DNA of 64,000 nucleotides from Diphasiastrum complanatum (taxonomy: Eukaryota > Streptophyta > Lycopodiopsida > Lycopodiales > Lycopodiaceae), in NCBI GenBank assembly GCA_029204225.1, contig CM055112.1:22572578-22636577 (forward strand). The letters are read 5' to 3'. This document shows, in pieces, positions 1-12,601 of the stretch (position 1 is the stretch's first letter; each line of letters starts with the position of its first letter). Position numbers and translations under genes: made by a program. A model generated the notes under the pieces. The model had not been told where the DNA came from. It did not search any database and worked only from the letters and a program-made list of their open reading frames with translations.

Positions 1-730
1 GTTTTTGCTCAATTCCATTTCTATTATTCGTTTTCCATTTTTGATTCTATTATTTGTTTTCCATTGTTGTGTTTCGTTTTGTGTGTTTTTGTCACAATTT
101 TATTAGAAAAAGAAAAAGAAAAAAAAAAGAGGCAGAAGAAGAAAGAGAAACATTGTGTGTGCTTGTGTGTTTTACATATCGTGTGTGCTCATTAAAATTT
201 CGTGTTGTGCCTTGCCTCCTTTTTTTGTCACTTAACCATGTGTTTCTCTATGTTTATCGTGGTGATACAACTTTTGAGTGTATGTTTGGGACCTGGTTGA
301 CACGTCTTCAATACTGCTTTGACACTTATCGCCCAAAATTGATTGATTCCCAAAAGATTGTCAATGCAGTTCTTCTCTCAGGTGGTCTTGCTTATTCTAA
401 GTGGCGTTGTGTTGTCATCTGTCGATCTTTGAGTGGCATGTCTTTCTACATGTACTTCACCTCTGTACATTATTAGCTAATGATGCATCTGCTTTTGAGG
501 GTCCTCTAGCCAATATGAGTGGTGTCAAAGATATTGAGAGTGATACTGAAGAGCATCCTTTCAAATCTATTTTTGAGTCACCTTGTGAGCTTCCTTTTGC
601 AAGTGAGGTTGAGCCTTATTGTGAGGATGGGAGTGATAGTATCACATAGTGTGAGAGATTCACATGATACAGTGATAGTATGACACAGTGTGAGAGATCC
701 ACATGAGATAGTGTCACATGTATTTTGAAT
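1..730. other. Left-edge sequence with unassigned frames and a 39-bp duplication
   Basis: Short plus-strand frames (54-476, 401-649) match nothing I recognise. One reads as an acidic stretch ending in a stop near 647. At about 632-711 a unit of roughly 39 bases beginning gtgatagtat is present twice in tandem with a few differences. The region may be the end of a decayed retroelement, since an LTR-like repeat follows. If the SDR gene continues left, this lies in its intron 7. Confidence 0.3.
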
Positions 731-734
731 CCCT

Positions 735-1110
735 TTGGTTGTTGTAAAATGTAGATTGTAATTTTCGATTGTGAAAGGCTAACTCACCGGCCTATGGAGA
801 CAATCGTAGATTGCAGTGTAAATATTAGTTGTAGTGACTAATTTCGGAATGGTTAGGGGGATATTGGACCTCATGAGAGTTTGTTGGACTGACCTCCTAA
901 AAAGTAGGAGGGTTGACAGGTCAACAGGATGTGTCATATTCTCATTGGAACACTTGGTCCAGTGCATGAGTGGCACTTGTCAACGGACGGATAGGACATG
1001 TCATATGCTCATTGGGACACTTGGTCTAGTGTATGAGTGACATATGTCAAATAGTCTACCTACTAGCTTGCCTATGTGTCAAGGTACTGCCAAGTGGCAA
1101 GTGTCAGCTG
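735..1110 (+). repeat. LTR-like dispersed repeat, copy 1
   Basis: This segment shares a long, gapped similarity with 47110-47540, including gacctcctaaaaagtagga, ggacacttggtc and gtactgccaagtggcaagtg in the same order. The copy at 47 kb is the right-hand terminal repeat of a gypsy relic, so this is probably a solo or truncated LTR of the same family, clearly old. Confidence 0.6.
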
Positions 1111-1164
1111 TGCATGGAGTTTGCCATGAATCAATGCTAGGATGTGTTAGTTTGCTTGTTGATC

Positions 1165-1610
1165 TATGTATGGTTACTTGAGGTTAATAAATAGATGGAT
1201 TTGTTGAGTAAGGCTGTATATTTACTTAAGGTTTTGTCAGTTTGTTTGCAACATTTGCTTTCTAAACATCTGGAGAAACATGAGGTGATTTGAGGATGTC
1301 TCTGGGTTACTCTGATGACAAGGCTGGAGATCTCGTCGTAGTAAAACCTCTCGCGTATCATGAGTGCCACACAACATGGATCCTCACATGTGACAAGTAA
1401 ACATGATGTGATTGGTGTATCACGAAATAGACAGTAATATCTCAATATCATAATAGGTTGGGCATATGAAGATAAAGTGCTACTTAGTCTCCACCTCGCC
1501 TAGGGAACATAGCTCACAACGGGGTACCCCAAAAACATCTACTCCCAATCTCAAGCTGATGCAAGGAGACACGATGTTGACCCTAGCCCGTATTGTACAT
1601 GAAAGCATAG
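1165..1610 (-). pseudogene. LINE ORF2 C-terminal remnant
   Basis: On the minus strand the translation shows the zinc-finger tail of the LINE family also seen at 11.8 and 15.2 kb. A CELCSLGEVE...HFIFICPTYY segment (Cx2C...Hx4C) is followed by CLFRDTPIT and EDPCCVALMIRE. There are several in-frame stops and no reverse transcriptase part is left. This is an old, 5'-truncated fragment. Confidence 0.7.
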
Positions 1611-2735
1611 TGATCTAAAGTTGTCACATATACTGGCCCTATGGGATTTGGCATCATTGGCATCTTTAGTTAGGGTTTGGTGGAAGCTTGGAGAGCAAGC
1701 GCCCTACTTTAGTGATTTGTTGACAATTTTGGAGCCCGTAACATTGCAGCTTGGGGCCCTATGGTGGATTGCTAATCTTCTGGCAGCTTTTGAGCATCGT
1801 TTATTACTTTTCTTGCTTATTCTTTTTGTTTTGCAAAAATCCAGCCTACATAGGATTTGTATTATTGTTTGTAAGTTCTTCAATACTCAGTATTTTTCAG
1901 ATCTATCAATTGCAATAGACTTGTTGTGGTAGGTTGCTGGTAGGGTAGGGCCTTTTCCCTTTCCATTCAGTGATTATCCCTTGTTCTTTGCTGATTGTCA
2001 GTTTGAAACCTAGTTTGCTGATTTTTGCAGAAGAAGAATCTGTGAGCGGTTAGAACTTGATTGTAGAAGGTCTACTCTATCTGGTTCTCAAAGGAATTTA
2101 GGGTAATCTATCTACATACTTGGTTTGAGGTGCCGAGCACTTGTTCTTGCTTTGTTTCAATGACTTTAGCAGCTTGATTTTTCATAACTTTGTACATTGT
2201 TTCGCTTTTGCTACCTATTCTTCTGCTATGGCATCACAAGCAATACTAATCAAGATTTTGAGAGGATTGATGCACTTTCTGCTAAGGTTGATGGCATGGA
2301 GCTCATGTTGAAGCAAATTTGGAGCAATTGAAACCTGGTCCTACACTTGAAAGGGCTAGGAGCATTGGTAATTTGGGTGGTGAACTAGTTCAAGTGAAAG
2401 AGAATTCTAGCCAAAGTTGTCCAGGTACTCAATGCTCTTGATAGAGTCCTTCAACAATTGTTGTTCTACTTTTTGCATTGGTGCAATATCAAACTTTTTT
2501 GATGTGATAGTTAATGTAATGCTAGATCTGTGATGAGGATTCGGATGATGATATTGACATACATGTCCTGCTACGGAAGAAAACCCGTCAATGTTGTAGA
2601 CAGCCAATACAACCTTCATCTCGACGTACCGATCAACGGACACTTCGGGCTTATTTTACTTGATCTCTCTTCTTCAGCTGGACCGGGTTGTGGGCATCCC
2701 TGCTTTCTTGTCAGTCCTACATGGTCCGGGTTGTC
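1611..2735. other. Unassigned sequence, possibly a gag-like relic
   Basis: No gene is recognised. Around 2230-2330 one frame reads MELMLKQ after a stretch resembling the start of retroelement gag proteins (repeated D-A-L-S-A-K-V pattern), but it is short and broken. I make no firm assignment. Confidence 0.25.
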
Positions 2736-2739
2736 GGCG

Positions 2740-2895
2740 TTTTATTGTTTACATTACTTTAGTTCTCATGTACAATTTTCTTCAGTCTGCACATTGACGA
2801 TGCTCCCATGCATCTTTGTACATATGTATCTGTCTTATGCACCTATGGGTGCCTTCAAGATGTTAGTAAAGCTTCTTCTTCTTCTCTCTGTCTCG
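2740..2895 (+). mobile_element. LINE 3'-end fragment with (CTT)n tail
   Basis: The order of short blocks (tgctcccat, acat/tgtac, atgc, then ttagtaaagc followed by cttcttcttcttctctct) matches the LINE 3' ends at 12420-12580 and 55990-56130. The fragment is only the 3' untranslated end. Confidence 0.6.
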
Positions 2896-2929
2896 ATGCT
2901 AGCGCCCATCCAACGCGCCATTTGTCCAC

Positions 2930-3380
2930 AGTTATGAACGTAGCCACGGCTGATCTAGATTTAGTCTATGAAAGCATCACATAAGCAAGACTTAACCCTA
3001 GAAAGCAGGAGAGAGAAAGCTTACAGAGACTAAAGAAGGAGATCATATCATAAGCCAAGTAACAAATGACACAGAATCCCTACTTATAGCCAAGAGGAAG
3101 CCCTAAAAGGAAGCTTCCAGTGGCTAGGGCCAAACTGAGAGGGAAAATAGTGCGCCCTCCAAGAAGGCCCCCACTCTCAGTAATATGACCAAATAACCAA
3201 TATAGTGAATCATAGGGCCCAAGGCCAATAATATGGTCTAAATGTCAATAATAGAGCCCAAGGCCAACCATATAGTCTAAATGTCAAATAATGAATAAAA
3301 AAGGGCCCAAAGCCTGCTTATGCATAAAGTAAAGTAAATGTAAATGGACATGGCGAATGTAATGAGCCGAGCCCATAACT
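2930..3380 (-). repeat. Element A, 3' LTR
   Basis: This 451-bp repeat is the left copy on the plus strand. Its ends are AGTTATG and CATAACT, an inverted repeat, without the usual TG...CA. On the element's strand a purine tract (TCGGGGAG) abuts it, as expected for a polypurine tract. Confidence 0.95.
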
Positions 3381-6300
3381 CTCCCCGACACAAAAATAAG
3401 ACCCAACTGCCATAAAGGACTGGACCAAGTAACAACAAGCCCTGGAGGATCACCTGGAACAGCATCTGGTGTAGTAACAACTGGAGCAACAGCTGATGTA
3501 GAGGAATCAACAAGTGCGGCAAGAGCACGAGCCTGATCCGCAAGTGACGGTGTATGATAAAAGACATCAATAGGCTCCCATGTGGCCTCCTCAACAGGAC
3601 GACCATCCCAGTGGACTAGGAACTGAACCTGCCGGCGGCGTCGACTATGATGCAAACGCACCTGAAGGATAGCAGCAGGTAATAAAGGAAAGAGATCCGG
3701 TGCAGTAGGAAACTCAGCATCATGAGGAGCATCATCCTCAATAGCAGCACGTAATAAACTGACATGGAATATATCACAGGCACGTGTGGAAGCAGGAAGC
3801 TGAAGACGATATGTAACTGGACTAAGAACCTCCAATATACAATAAGGCCCATAATAACGTGGTGCAAGCTTCTCAGTAGAAGCATGGCCCTGAATAAAAT
3901 GATGACGTGCAAACCGTAGGCGTAGATATACCATATCACCAACATGAAACTCAACATGACGTCGATGACGATCAACTGAAGCCTGATAACGCTGCTGGAC
4001 CTGCTGCAAATGGGAACTGGCCTGGAGAATAAGCTCACGAGCACCTGATAGAAATGAAGACAGTGTCATAGGTGTATCCTCGGGAGGAAGAGGAATACCA
4101 GGTAAAAGAGGTGCATAACCATGAGATAATAAAAATGGTGCAACGCCGGTGCTGGTACTAACAGAGCTGTTATAGCTATACTCTGCCAAACATAAGTGCT
4201 GATTCCTAATCCTTCCCTGAAGGAGTAACAAAATGGCGCAAATAATCCTCAAGGATCCTGTTAAGGACCTCAGACTGCCCATCAGAAGTAGAATGATAAG
4301 CAGACCCCATAAAAAGCTGTACATCCAATATACGCATAAGCTCTATCCAGAACAATGATGTAAACTTACTATCCCGATCAGAAAGGATAGTACGAGGAAA
4401 CCCATGTAGGCGAAATATCTCTGAAAGGAACAAGCGTGCACACTGCTCTGCTGTGATAGTACTGCGGACGGGTATGAAATGTGCCTGTTTCGAGAACCTG
4501 TCAACTACCACCATACATGAATTGTGACCACGACGGGTGCGGGGAAGGCCAATGATGAAGTCCATAGAAATATCAGTCCACTGGCGGTGAGGAATAGGCC
4601 AACTCTGAAGCAAACCAGCGGACTTAGCACGGGAGTACTTATTACGTAAGCAGAAAGGACAGGTACAAATAAGTACAACAAGCTCTTTCCTAAGGGATGG
4701 CCAATAGAAATGATCCTTAAGACGAGCATAAGACTTCTGAAAACCAAAATGACCCCCAACTGGGGACGAATGAGCATCCAAAAACAACTGAGAACGGATA
4801 CCCAAAGAACTAGGAATACAAAGAGAACCATGATGATAAAGACGGTGGTCAACAATGGAATAAGCCTGATGAGGTGAAGACGACATAGGTGGAGCAGAAC
4901 TATAAACATCACGAAAATCAGAACATGTAACATAAGCAGATGGAAGATCATCAAACCAGGAAGGGATCGTGACAACAACGGTATTCAATAAAGCAGGAAG
5001 TCTAGACAATGCGTCAGCAGCAGTGTTAGCACGAGCAAGACGATACAAAATAGAAAAATCAAAAGATTGTAAAAACTGCAACCAACGAAACTGACGATCA
5101 CTAAGATCAAGCTGGGAGAAGAGATAATGTAAGGACTGATGATCAGTAACGATATCAAAAGGAACACGGTACAGGTAATGGCGCCACTTCTTAAGAGCAT
5201 AGATAATGGCAAGAAGCTCTTTCTCATGGACAGAATAACGTTGCTCATAAGAGCGTAAACGACGCGACTCATAAGCAATAATACACTGAGACTGACGAAG
5301 CAAGGCACCCAAACCAACATTACTAGCATCGGTCTCAACAATAAATTTCTGATCAAACTGTGGTAAACACAGGACAAAGGCCTCCACAACAGCACGATGA
5401 AGAGCGTCAAAGGCGAACTGACAATCAGATGTCCAAACAAAAGCACTAGACTTCTTCAAAAGGGCATGAAGAGGGGCAGCCACAGTGGCAAAGTGAGGAA
5501 CAGGACGACGAAGGTGAGTAGCGAGACCAAGAAACATGCGAACATGGTGGAAATCTGTGGGAACAGGCCAATCAGCGATTGCCCGAACCTTATGAGGGTC
5601 CAAACGAATACGACCATCACAAATGAGAAATCCTAAAAACTCAATCTCAACAACAACAAAGGAACACTTAGAAAGTTTAGCAAACAACTGGTGATGAACA
5701 AGCAATTGAAAAACAGATGAAAGATGTAACACATGCTCATCAAGAGTCTTACTAAAAACAAGAATATCATCAAAATAAACTAAAACACAACGACCAAGGA
5801 GAGGACGCATGATGTTATTCATCACATTCTGGAACGTAGGTGGACCATTAGTAACACCAAAAGGAAGAACACGAAACTCATACAAACCAAGATGGGTACG
5901 AAACGCAGTCTTGTGTTCGTCCGAAGGATGCATCCTAATCTGGTGATAGCCGAAACGTAAGTCTATCTTAGAGAAAAGATGAGAGGTGCCTAACTGGTCA
6001 AAGAGATCATCCATGTGAGGAATAGGATACTGGTTACGGATGGTCAACTTATTGAGGGCACGATAATCAATGCAGAGGCGTTTGGAACCATCTTTCTTAC
6101 TGACAAGGAGAACAGGGGCACCAAAAGGACTGTGACTAGGAACAATAAGGCCCTGATCTAGTAAAGCAGTAATCTGAAGCTCAACCTCATCACGCTCAGA
6201 CTTAGACATACGGTAAGGAGGCCGGGAGGGAGGAGCAGAACTAGGACGCAAATCAATATGGTGGTTCACATCACGTAATGGTGGTAGCGTCGTAGGTTCT

Positions 6301-8229
6301 GAAAAGACAAATGCATACTGATGTAATAAGTCAGAGATCACCTGAGGAACAGCTGCTGGAGGAGAGGTAGTCACTGGAGAATCTGCTGCAGCACGCTGAA
6401 CACATAATAAAGCTGCACAATGAGCCTTAGGTAGGCTGCGGATAAACTGCTTCCCACTGATCAGCTGGAAATCTGCCTTAGAATCAATACCAGCAAGTGA
6501 GCGGGTCACTGCATCATGAACAAATGTCAATGTCTACTGAGCCAGGTCCAAAGTAACCGCTCCCAATGAAGCAAACCAATCAGCACCAAGGATAAGGTCG
6601 TAGCGCTCCAGAGGAATGATATAAAGATCTGCCTGTCCAGAAAAATCACCAATGCGGTAGGATAATCCCTGAAACATCTGAGAACTAGGAAATGAGTGAG
6701 AACTGGCAACCTCAACTGTGAGAGGCTGTGGAGCAGGAATAGGTGAAGCGCGTATCCGGCTGAGAACATAACTGCTGATAAAGAAATGAGTGTTGCCGGT
6801 ATCAACTAAAGCAATATACTCACGACCAGTAATGCGCACACGTAGCCGAATGGAGCGAGGACCGGGGCACCCTGTCCAAGTAGCATAAGCAAGCTGAGCA
6901 TGGCAAGTAGCAGGAAGTAAATCAGTAGAAGGCTCAGGAGATAGATCAGGCTCATCAGATATATGAATGTAGATATCGGACTCATCTGGGGTAGTGCCCT
7001 CATGGTAGAAAACAACAGTAGAAGTAGGCAGGGGCTGGCGGCAATCACGAGCAATGTGGTCAGGACTCTTACAACGAAAGCAAAGACGCTTCTGCTGAAT
7101 GTCAGCGAACTCTGCAAACGTGTAACGTCGGACAAAAGCAGGACGAGGAGGCGGAGGGCAAGGAGTGGGAGAAGTAAGAGAAGAGGTCGGGACGACAGTG
7201 AATGGGGCAGATGGGGCCGGAGATGGTAGAGGTGAAAGAGATGGACGGGGTCGGGAAAAGCGAATGGGAGCAGGATCAGGGTACTTATGCTATAAAGTAC
7301 TAGCAAGGGACATGGCCTCAACAAGTGTGGGTGGACGGAAAGAAGAGACATCGTATCGTAGAGCACCACGAAGTCCAGCAATGTAGGGAAATAAGCTCGG
7401 TGGGCTGAAGATCTGTAAAGAGGTAGGAAAGGTCCATAAACTGATCTGTATAGGAAGAAAGATCACCAGTCTGAGTAAGACTACAGAATATATCACGCTG
7501 GCGGCTCAGCCACTAAGGGTCAATCATAGCATGACGAAGATCACGACGAAAGGTAGGCCATAACTGGAGACCGTCCCGATCAGGGTCAAGTCGGTAGACC
7601 CGCCACCAAGTGGCAGCACGTCCATCTAAATGTAAGGCGGCTAACTGGATCTTCTGAGGATCAGTCTTAGGGTAAATCTGAAAATAAGTATCAAGCTTTG
7701 CAAACCAATTCTCTAACAAGTTCCCGTCACAGGAACCAGAATAGGTGGCAAGCTGTACCCGATCACGAAAATCTCGAGCAAAATGTGGCTCAGGAGCTAG
7801 ATGTCGTGGAAAATGTGACTCAGGAGCTGTAGGACGTGGAAAACCGGGTGGTGGGTTAGGTGGAAAATGAGGCCCACCGCCAAAGTAGACGAGGATGGAA
7901 GTCTAAATGGAGACCCAAATGATGAATGAACAGGGGCTTTGCCAGGTCCATGTGGCTGTAAGGAATCAATCTGTGACTGCATAGTGGCAAAGCCGGTCTG
8001 TAGAGTGGTAAAACTGGTCATCATTTGGTCGAAACGACTACTGAGAAGAGTAAGAGAGTCACGCATATCAGCAAACTATTCATCTAAAGGTCCGGAATGA
8101 CTCGCAGGTGTAGTGGGTGAGCTAGCCATGAGGAAGAAAAAGTAAGCGAGAAAAGAAATGTGCCAAACAATTGGACGAACTGAAGGAGAGGACATAAGTC
8201 GTCACAACAGGCACGCCAATGAAAAGACA

Positions 8230-9130
8230 CAATAGAACTCGCGATGGAAGATGAACGGAAAGGACAACTAAGTAAGAAATACCTCGTAACCGCAACCGGA
8301 AGTGAGCTGAAAAATAGCGGCGATATGTCGAGGTACCGGGCAACCTCCAAAAAAGATGCTAAGGGCCCGACAACGTGGAGTAAACGGTGGGTAAAAGTAT
8401 GGGAAACAATAATGGATTATGGGGCTGGAAAGGGAGCAGCAAGGAAAGGAAGTGATAACAAAAAGGAAGTATGGGCAGTGAGGAAACAAGGCTGAAAAAT
8501 CAGAGATCGCCCTTCAAGGGTAAAAAAAAGTTTGCGATAAAGACGGGGAGTAATCCCGATGCACGATGAAGTTGGGTGGGAGTGGCTTTCGAAGCATCTG
8601 GGCGTGTTTGTATTGTCCGGAGTAGGGTTGCGAACACAGACAGCAGTGTAGGAGGGTGAGCTGAAATTGAGGCGGATGTAGGGCGCCAGCTATGGTGGAG
8701 TGTGGGCGTCCAAGAGAGGTAGTAAACGGCAAAAAAAAAAGTTGGATCAAAAAGATGGGTTGGTAGGGCGCTAGGAGTGGCTGATGGAAGGTGGCGAATA
8801 GGGGCAGCAAAAAGCGGAAATTTTCAGCAAAGGAAGGAGCAGTAGGGTGCTGGTCAGCAAGCATGAGGGCGCCCAATAGGGCAGCAAATAGGAGGAATAG
8901 GGCGCCCAAAATAGGGGAGGAAAAAGGCTGCAAATGCAGCAGTCGGCAGCTAGCAAGAGGGCGCTAGAAATGGGCAACAAGTGGGCGTCTATCCTCCTCC
9001 GATCCGTCGTGAAAATCTGCAAGACAAGTGTGGAGAAATGCTGAAGATCCGACTGAAAAATGGTGAAGATCCAAGCTGAAAATGGGCGCCCTCCTGTGAG
9101 AGAAAAATCTGCTCAATGGAGATGCTCAGG
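8230..9130 (-). repeat. Element A leader with degenerate GCGCCC repeats
   Basis: Between primer site and gag the minus strand is pyrimidine-rich and holds repeated gcgccct(a/c) blocks at variable spacing. Elements B and C carry better preserved versions of the same kind of leader repeat. Open frames here are by-products of base bias. Confidence 0.55.
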
Positions 9131-9135
9131 AAAGT

Positions 9136-9147
9136 GCTGTGATACCA
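9136..9147 (-). other. Element A primer-binding site
   Basis: On the minus strand TGGTATCACAGC directly follows the 5' LTR. It differs at one base from the plant initiator tRNA-Met complement TGGTATCAGAGC. Confidence 0.85.
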
Positions 9148-9598
9148 AGTTATGAACGTAGCCACGGCTGATCTAGATTTAGTCTATGAAAGCATCACAT
9201 AAGCAAGACTTAACCCTAGAAAGCAGGAGAGAGAAAGCTTAAAGAGACTAAAGAAGGAGATCATATCATAAGCCAAGTAACAAATGACACAGAATCCCTA
9301 CTTATAGCCAAGAGGAAGCCCTAAAAGGAAGCTTCCAGTGGCTAGGGCCAAACTGAGAGGGAAAATATTGCGCCCTCCAAGAAGGCCCCCACTCTCAGTA
9401 ATATGACCAAATAACCAATATAGTGAATCATAGGGCCCAAGGCCAATAATATGGTCTAAATGTCAATAATAGGGCCCAAGGCCAACCATATAGTCTAAAT
9501 GTCAAATAATGAATAAAAAAGGGCCCAAAGCCTGCTTATGCATAAAGTAAAGTAAATGTAAATGGACATGGCGAATGTAATGAGCCGAGTCCATAACT
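9148..9598 (-). repeat. Element A, 5' LTR
   Basis: This is the 451-bp direct repeat of 2930-3380. It is followed on the minus strand by the primer-binding site and, on the outside, by the TCCAC duplication. Confidence 0.95.
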
Positions 9599-9603
9599 TC
9601 CAC

Positions 9604-9845
9604 CCTCCTAGCGTGCCTTTCTGGCCACCTGCCGCCTTTCTGGCTGCCACCCACCTATCCACTAGCTGCCAGCCAAATGTCCGCCACCCAGTGTGCCACC
9701 TGTCCACCCTTCTAGCACTCCTTTCTGGCTATCTGCCGCCTTTCTGGCTATCTGCTGCCTGCCTCCTGTCCGCCAGCTGCCAACCAGTGGGCTTCTTTCT
9801 GGCCACCTATATGATACCGAGTGCCGTTCTCTTCATCAATCGGTA
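9604..9845 (+). repeat. C-rich degenerate minisatellite
   Basis: Units such as cctttctggcnacctgccgc recur about seven times with changes. The tract was continuous with 2896-2924 before element A inserted. It resembles the leader repeats of gypsy relics or an upstream part of the LINE that follows; I cannot tell which. Confidence 0.5.
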
Positions 9846-9849
9846 AACT

Positions 9850-12551
9850 ATTCACATACCCATGCTCCACATCTACTTCGATCCTACCATTGTGTTCTCC
9901 GCCGTAAGAAGCGTTCCTATGATGATTCTGAAGGGAAACGTCTTATTGACCTTCTTTTCAATTCTTCCTCGGTTGCTTTTTGGCGTGAGTTCATTCCTCG
10001 CTCTCCACCACCTCTCCTGGAGGACATTCGCATTTGGACTGCTTATGCTACTAGCTTGTATATTTCCCCTATCAACTCCCCTATCTCTATATCCCCACGA
10101 CCATCTGAGTTCTCTTTCTTCACATCTGGCATGGTACTTGCAGCCATCAAGAAGATGAAGTCCCACAAGGCCAAAGATATTGAAGACCTTGAGTCTGATC
10201 TCCTTTCCCATGCCTCTAACTTACTCGCTCCCGCCATAGCCACCCTTCTTAATTCTGCAATTGTTTCCGGATTCCCGTCATCCCGGTGCACTAACATTAT
10301 CCACCCCATCCATAAGAATGGTGACCCCATGATTCCAAGTAACTACCGCACCATTATGATTGTGCATGTCCTAGCGAAACTATATGGTACTATACTTCGG
10401 TCTGTTGTGAGCTCAGAGGCGGAGACTAGGAGACTACATGCTATGCGTCAGGCAGGTTTTCGAGCCCGTCACTCTACTACAGATCACATCATCACATTAC
10501 GGGCCTTGATTGAGGAGGCTAAGCACAGGAGAGAGAGGATTTATTGTTGTTTTGTGGACTTCAGGAAAGCCTTTGATTCTGTTCCTCACTCATTGGTCAT
10601 CCAAAGATTCCGAGACCTCGGCTTCTCCACCGACATCGTTCTCGCTGTGATGGCACTTTATGAGCGTGTCCTGGGATGCTTCCGGCATAGCAGTGGCATA
10701 TCCGATCACATTTGGAGCACTATTGGGGTGAAGCAGGGTTGCTCCCTCTCACCAGTCCTCTTTGGCTTGCATATTGATAGTTGGAGAGAATCATTACACA
10801 GTGTGGTGGTGCTGATTGCAGGCTTGGGGACATCTTGATTGCCATCCTCCTTTATGCCGATGATGTGGTGTTGGAGTCTCACCGACCAGAGAGGGTCTAC
10901 AGCGACAGTTGGATTGCTTACATGAGTTTTGCACCAGATGGGGCCTAGGGGTGAACATTGGGAAGACCAAGGTTGTGGTCTTCAACACTTCTCGAGCATT
11001 CATGTAGCGACATGAGCTTACTTTTGATGGAAAAGTTCTAGAGGTGGTTCCTATACCTACCTGGGGATCCTTTTCTCAGGTCCTACTTCCAGCATGAGAT
11101 AGGCCGCTACCACTCGACTGGGGAAGGGACATTCCTCCCTGGTCCAGCTAGAGCGATTTTGTTTCTGGAAGTCCATCCAGGATGCTCGCAGTAAGTGTCG
11201 CCTCTTTGATACCATTGTCACCCCTACGGCTCTATCTGCGGCAGAGGCATGGTGTACAAGGCCCCCCTCTTCACACTGGGCCAGTCTTTCACAATTACAG
11301 ACCACCATGCTAGCTCGGTTGATTCGAGCAAAGCCTTTTGTTCCACATGAGATTCTCCTAGCCGAGTTTGTAGTTCCACCTGTACAGATCGAGGAAACTC
11401 TTCGGCTCATTACCTATATAGAGAGGGTACAGTTGTTACCAGAGGTAGATAGATGATACATACAGATTGCACTATCCTCCTCACAGTGTCTTCAAGATCA
11501 GGGCTACAGATTATCATGGTTCTCTCAGGCATCTCGCCTCCTACTTGAGTCATTTGGTATCTCCATCACAGAGCTTCCCTTAGGCACCCATCTATGTATC
11601 AGACGATTTCTATATCGCACATATCTAGAGCGGACCTAGCGTAACCAGTTAGGGGTTAAGCCAGCTTTCTACCGGACCCATTTCTTGGAGCTGGATCAGG
11701 GACCCCGTTCATGCCACGCTACTTGGATTCGGGACTATCACATTGCCTCAAGTTCACACTGGGACAGCTCAGGGTGTCTTCTCCTCAGCTAGCAATTGAG
11801 ACTGGGAGGTTCCATGGTATTCCTAGAGAGGAGCGGATTTGCCCGTTATGCTCTCTAGGTGAGGTGGAGTCTGAGGAGCATTTTATCTTTAGATGCCCTA
11901 TATACTATGAGATCAAAGGGTGATATCACTACTTGTTTCGAGAAAGGCCTACCACTCTACGCTCTCTCATAGCCTATGAGGACCCACGATGTGTCACTCT
12001 GATGGTACGCGAGATGTTCATAATGGAGAGATCTATACGGGACATCCCAGCATTTTACCTCACAGCCATTGATTACTTCCTTCTTTACTAGGCGGAGACC
12101 GCGTGATTTAGTCCCTGAGGATGAGGATTATGACAATGATGAGGATGATAGCCGCTTACATGCTCATACAGATCAGAGACAACGTACTTCCCATCATGTT
12201 ACCGCCAGGATCACCAGACATAATACACAGAGACGTACTACTACTCCACATGCTCATGCTCATAGACGACATTAGCAAGCTCCAGTGCTTTCTCACATTG
12301 CGGCTCGCATTACATCTTTCTATAGCATCAGCACAGCCGCAACAGCATCAGCACAGTCTTGACATCTTGACATGGATAAATAGGATTATTATGCACACAT
12401 ACTCTCGCATACATGTCTATTTTAGTTTGTATTGGATGTTTTTCTTTATTACAGTTTGGAGACGTTTTATACGCTCCCATGGTTACCACACACTTGACAT
12501 GTACTTCATTAGTCATATATGCCTTTTGGCATGGAAAAGACATTAATAAAG

Positions 12552-12580
<29 letters not shown>
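9850..12580 (+). mobile_element. LINE copy 1 (5'-truncated, RT plus zinc-finger tail)
   Basis: A non-LTR retrotransposon lacking ORF1 and endonuclease. Reverse transcriptase begins near 10090 with AIKKMKSHKAKDIEDLE, then GDPMIPSNYRTIMI, GFRARHSTTDHI, VDFRKAFDSVPHSL, GVKQGCSLSPVLF and YADD at 10853-10864. A frame change lies between the last two blocks. The C-terminal zinc finger (CPLCSLGEVE...HFIFRC) is at about 11840-11900. The 3' untranslated end finishes with attaataaagc and (CT)n at 12551-12580. Several stops and shifts make it inactive. Confidence 0.9.
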
Positions 12581-12582
<2 letters not shown>

Positions 12583-12601
12583 AAAAGAGATTAATAAAGC
12601 A

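Larger units (their letters stand above)
2930..9598 (-). mobile_element. Element A: Ty3/gypsy chromovirus, nearly whole, young
   Basis: A 6.7-kb LTR retroelement fossil in antisense to plus. Two 451-bp LTRs differ at about four positions (near 99% identity) and a 5-bp target duplication TCCAC flanks it (2925-2929 and 9599-9603). On the minus strand the parts in order are a repeat-rich leader, gag (about 7.3-8.1 kb), aspartic protease with DTG (about 6.7-6.84 kb), reverse transcriptase with YFDD (about 5.7-6.3 kb), RNase H (about 5.0-5.5 kb), integrase with an HHCC finger (about 4.1-4.9 kb) and a chromodomain-like end (about 3.5-3.7 kb, VHWDGRP...ATWEP). The reading frames are broken in a handful of places. 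LTR divergence near 0.9% suggests an age from under one to a few million years, depending on the substitution rate. Confidence 0.93.

Noticed and set aside
3277-7386. Additional proteins from overlapping frames within element A
   Set aside because: They are out-of-frame shadows of gag and pol and lack any domain; plus-strand frames here are antisense.
9004-9150. Separate promoter or gene start at the right end of element A
   Set aside because: The sequence is the primer site and leader of the element on the minus strand.
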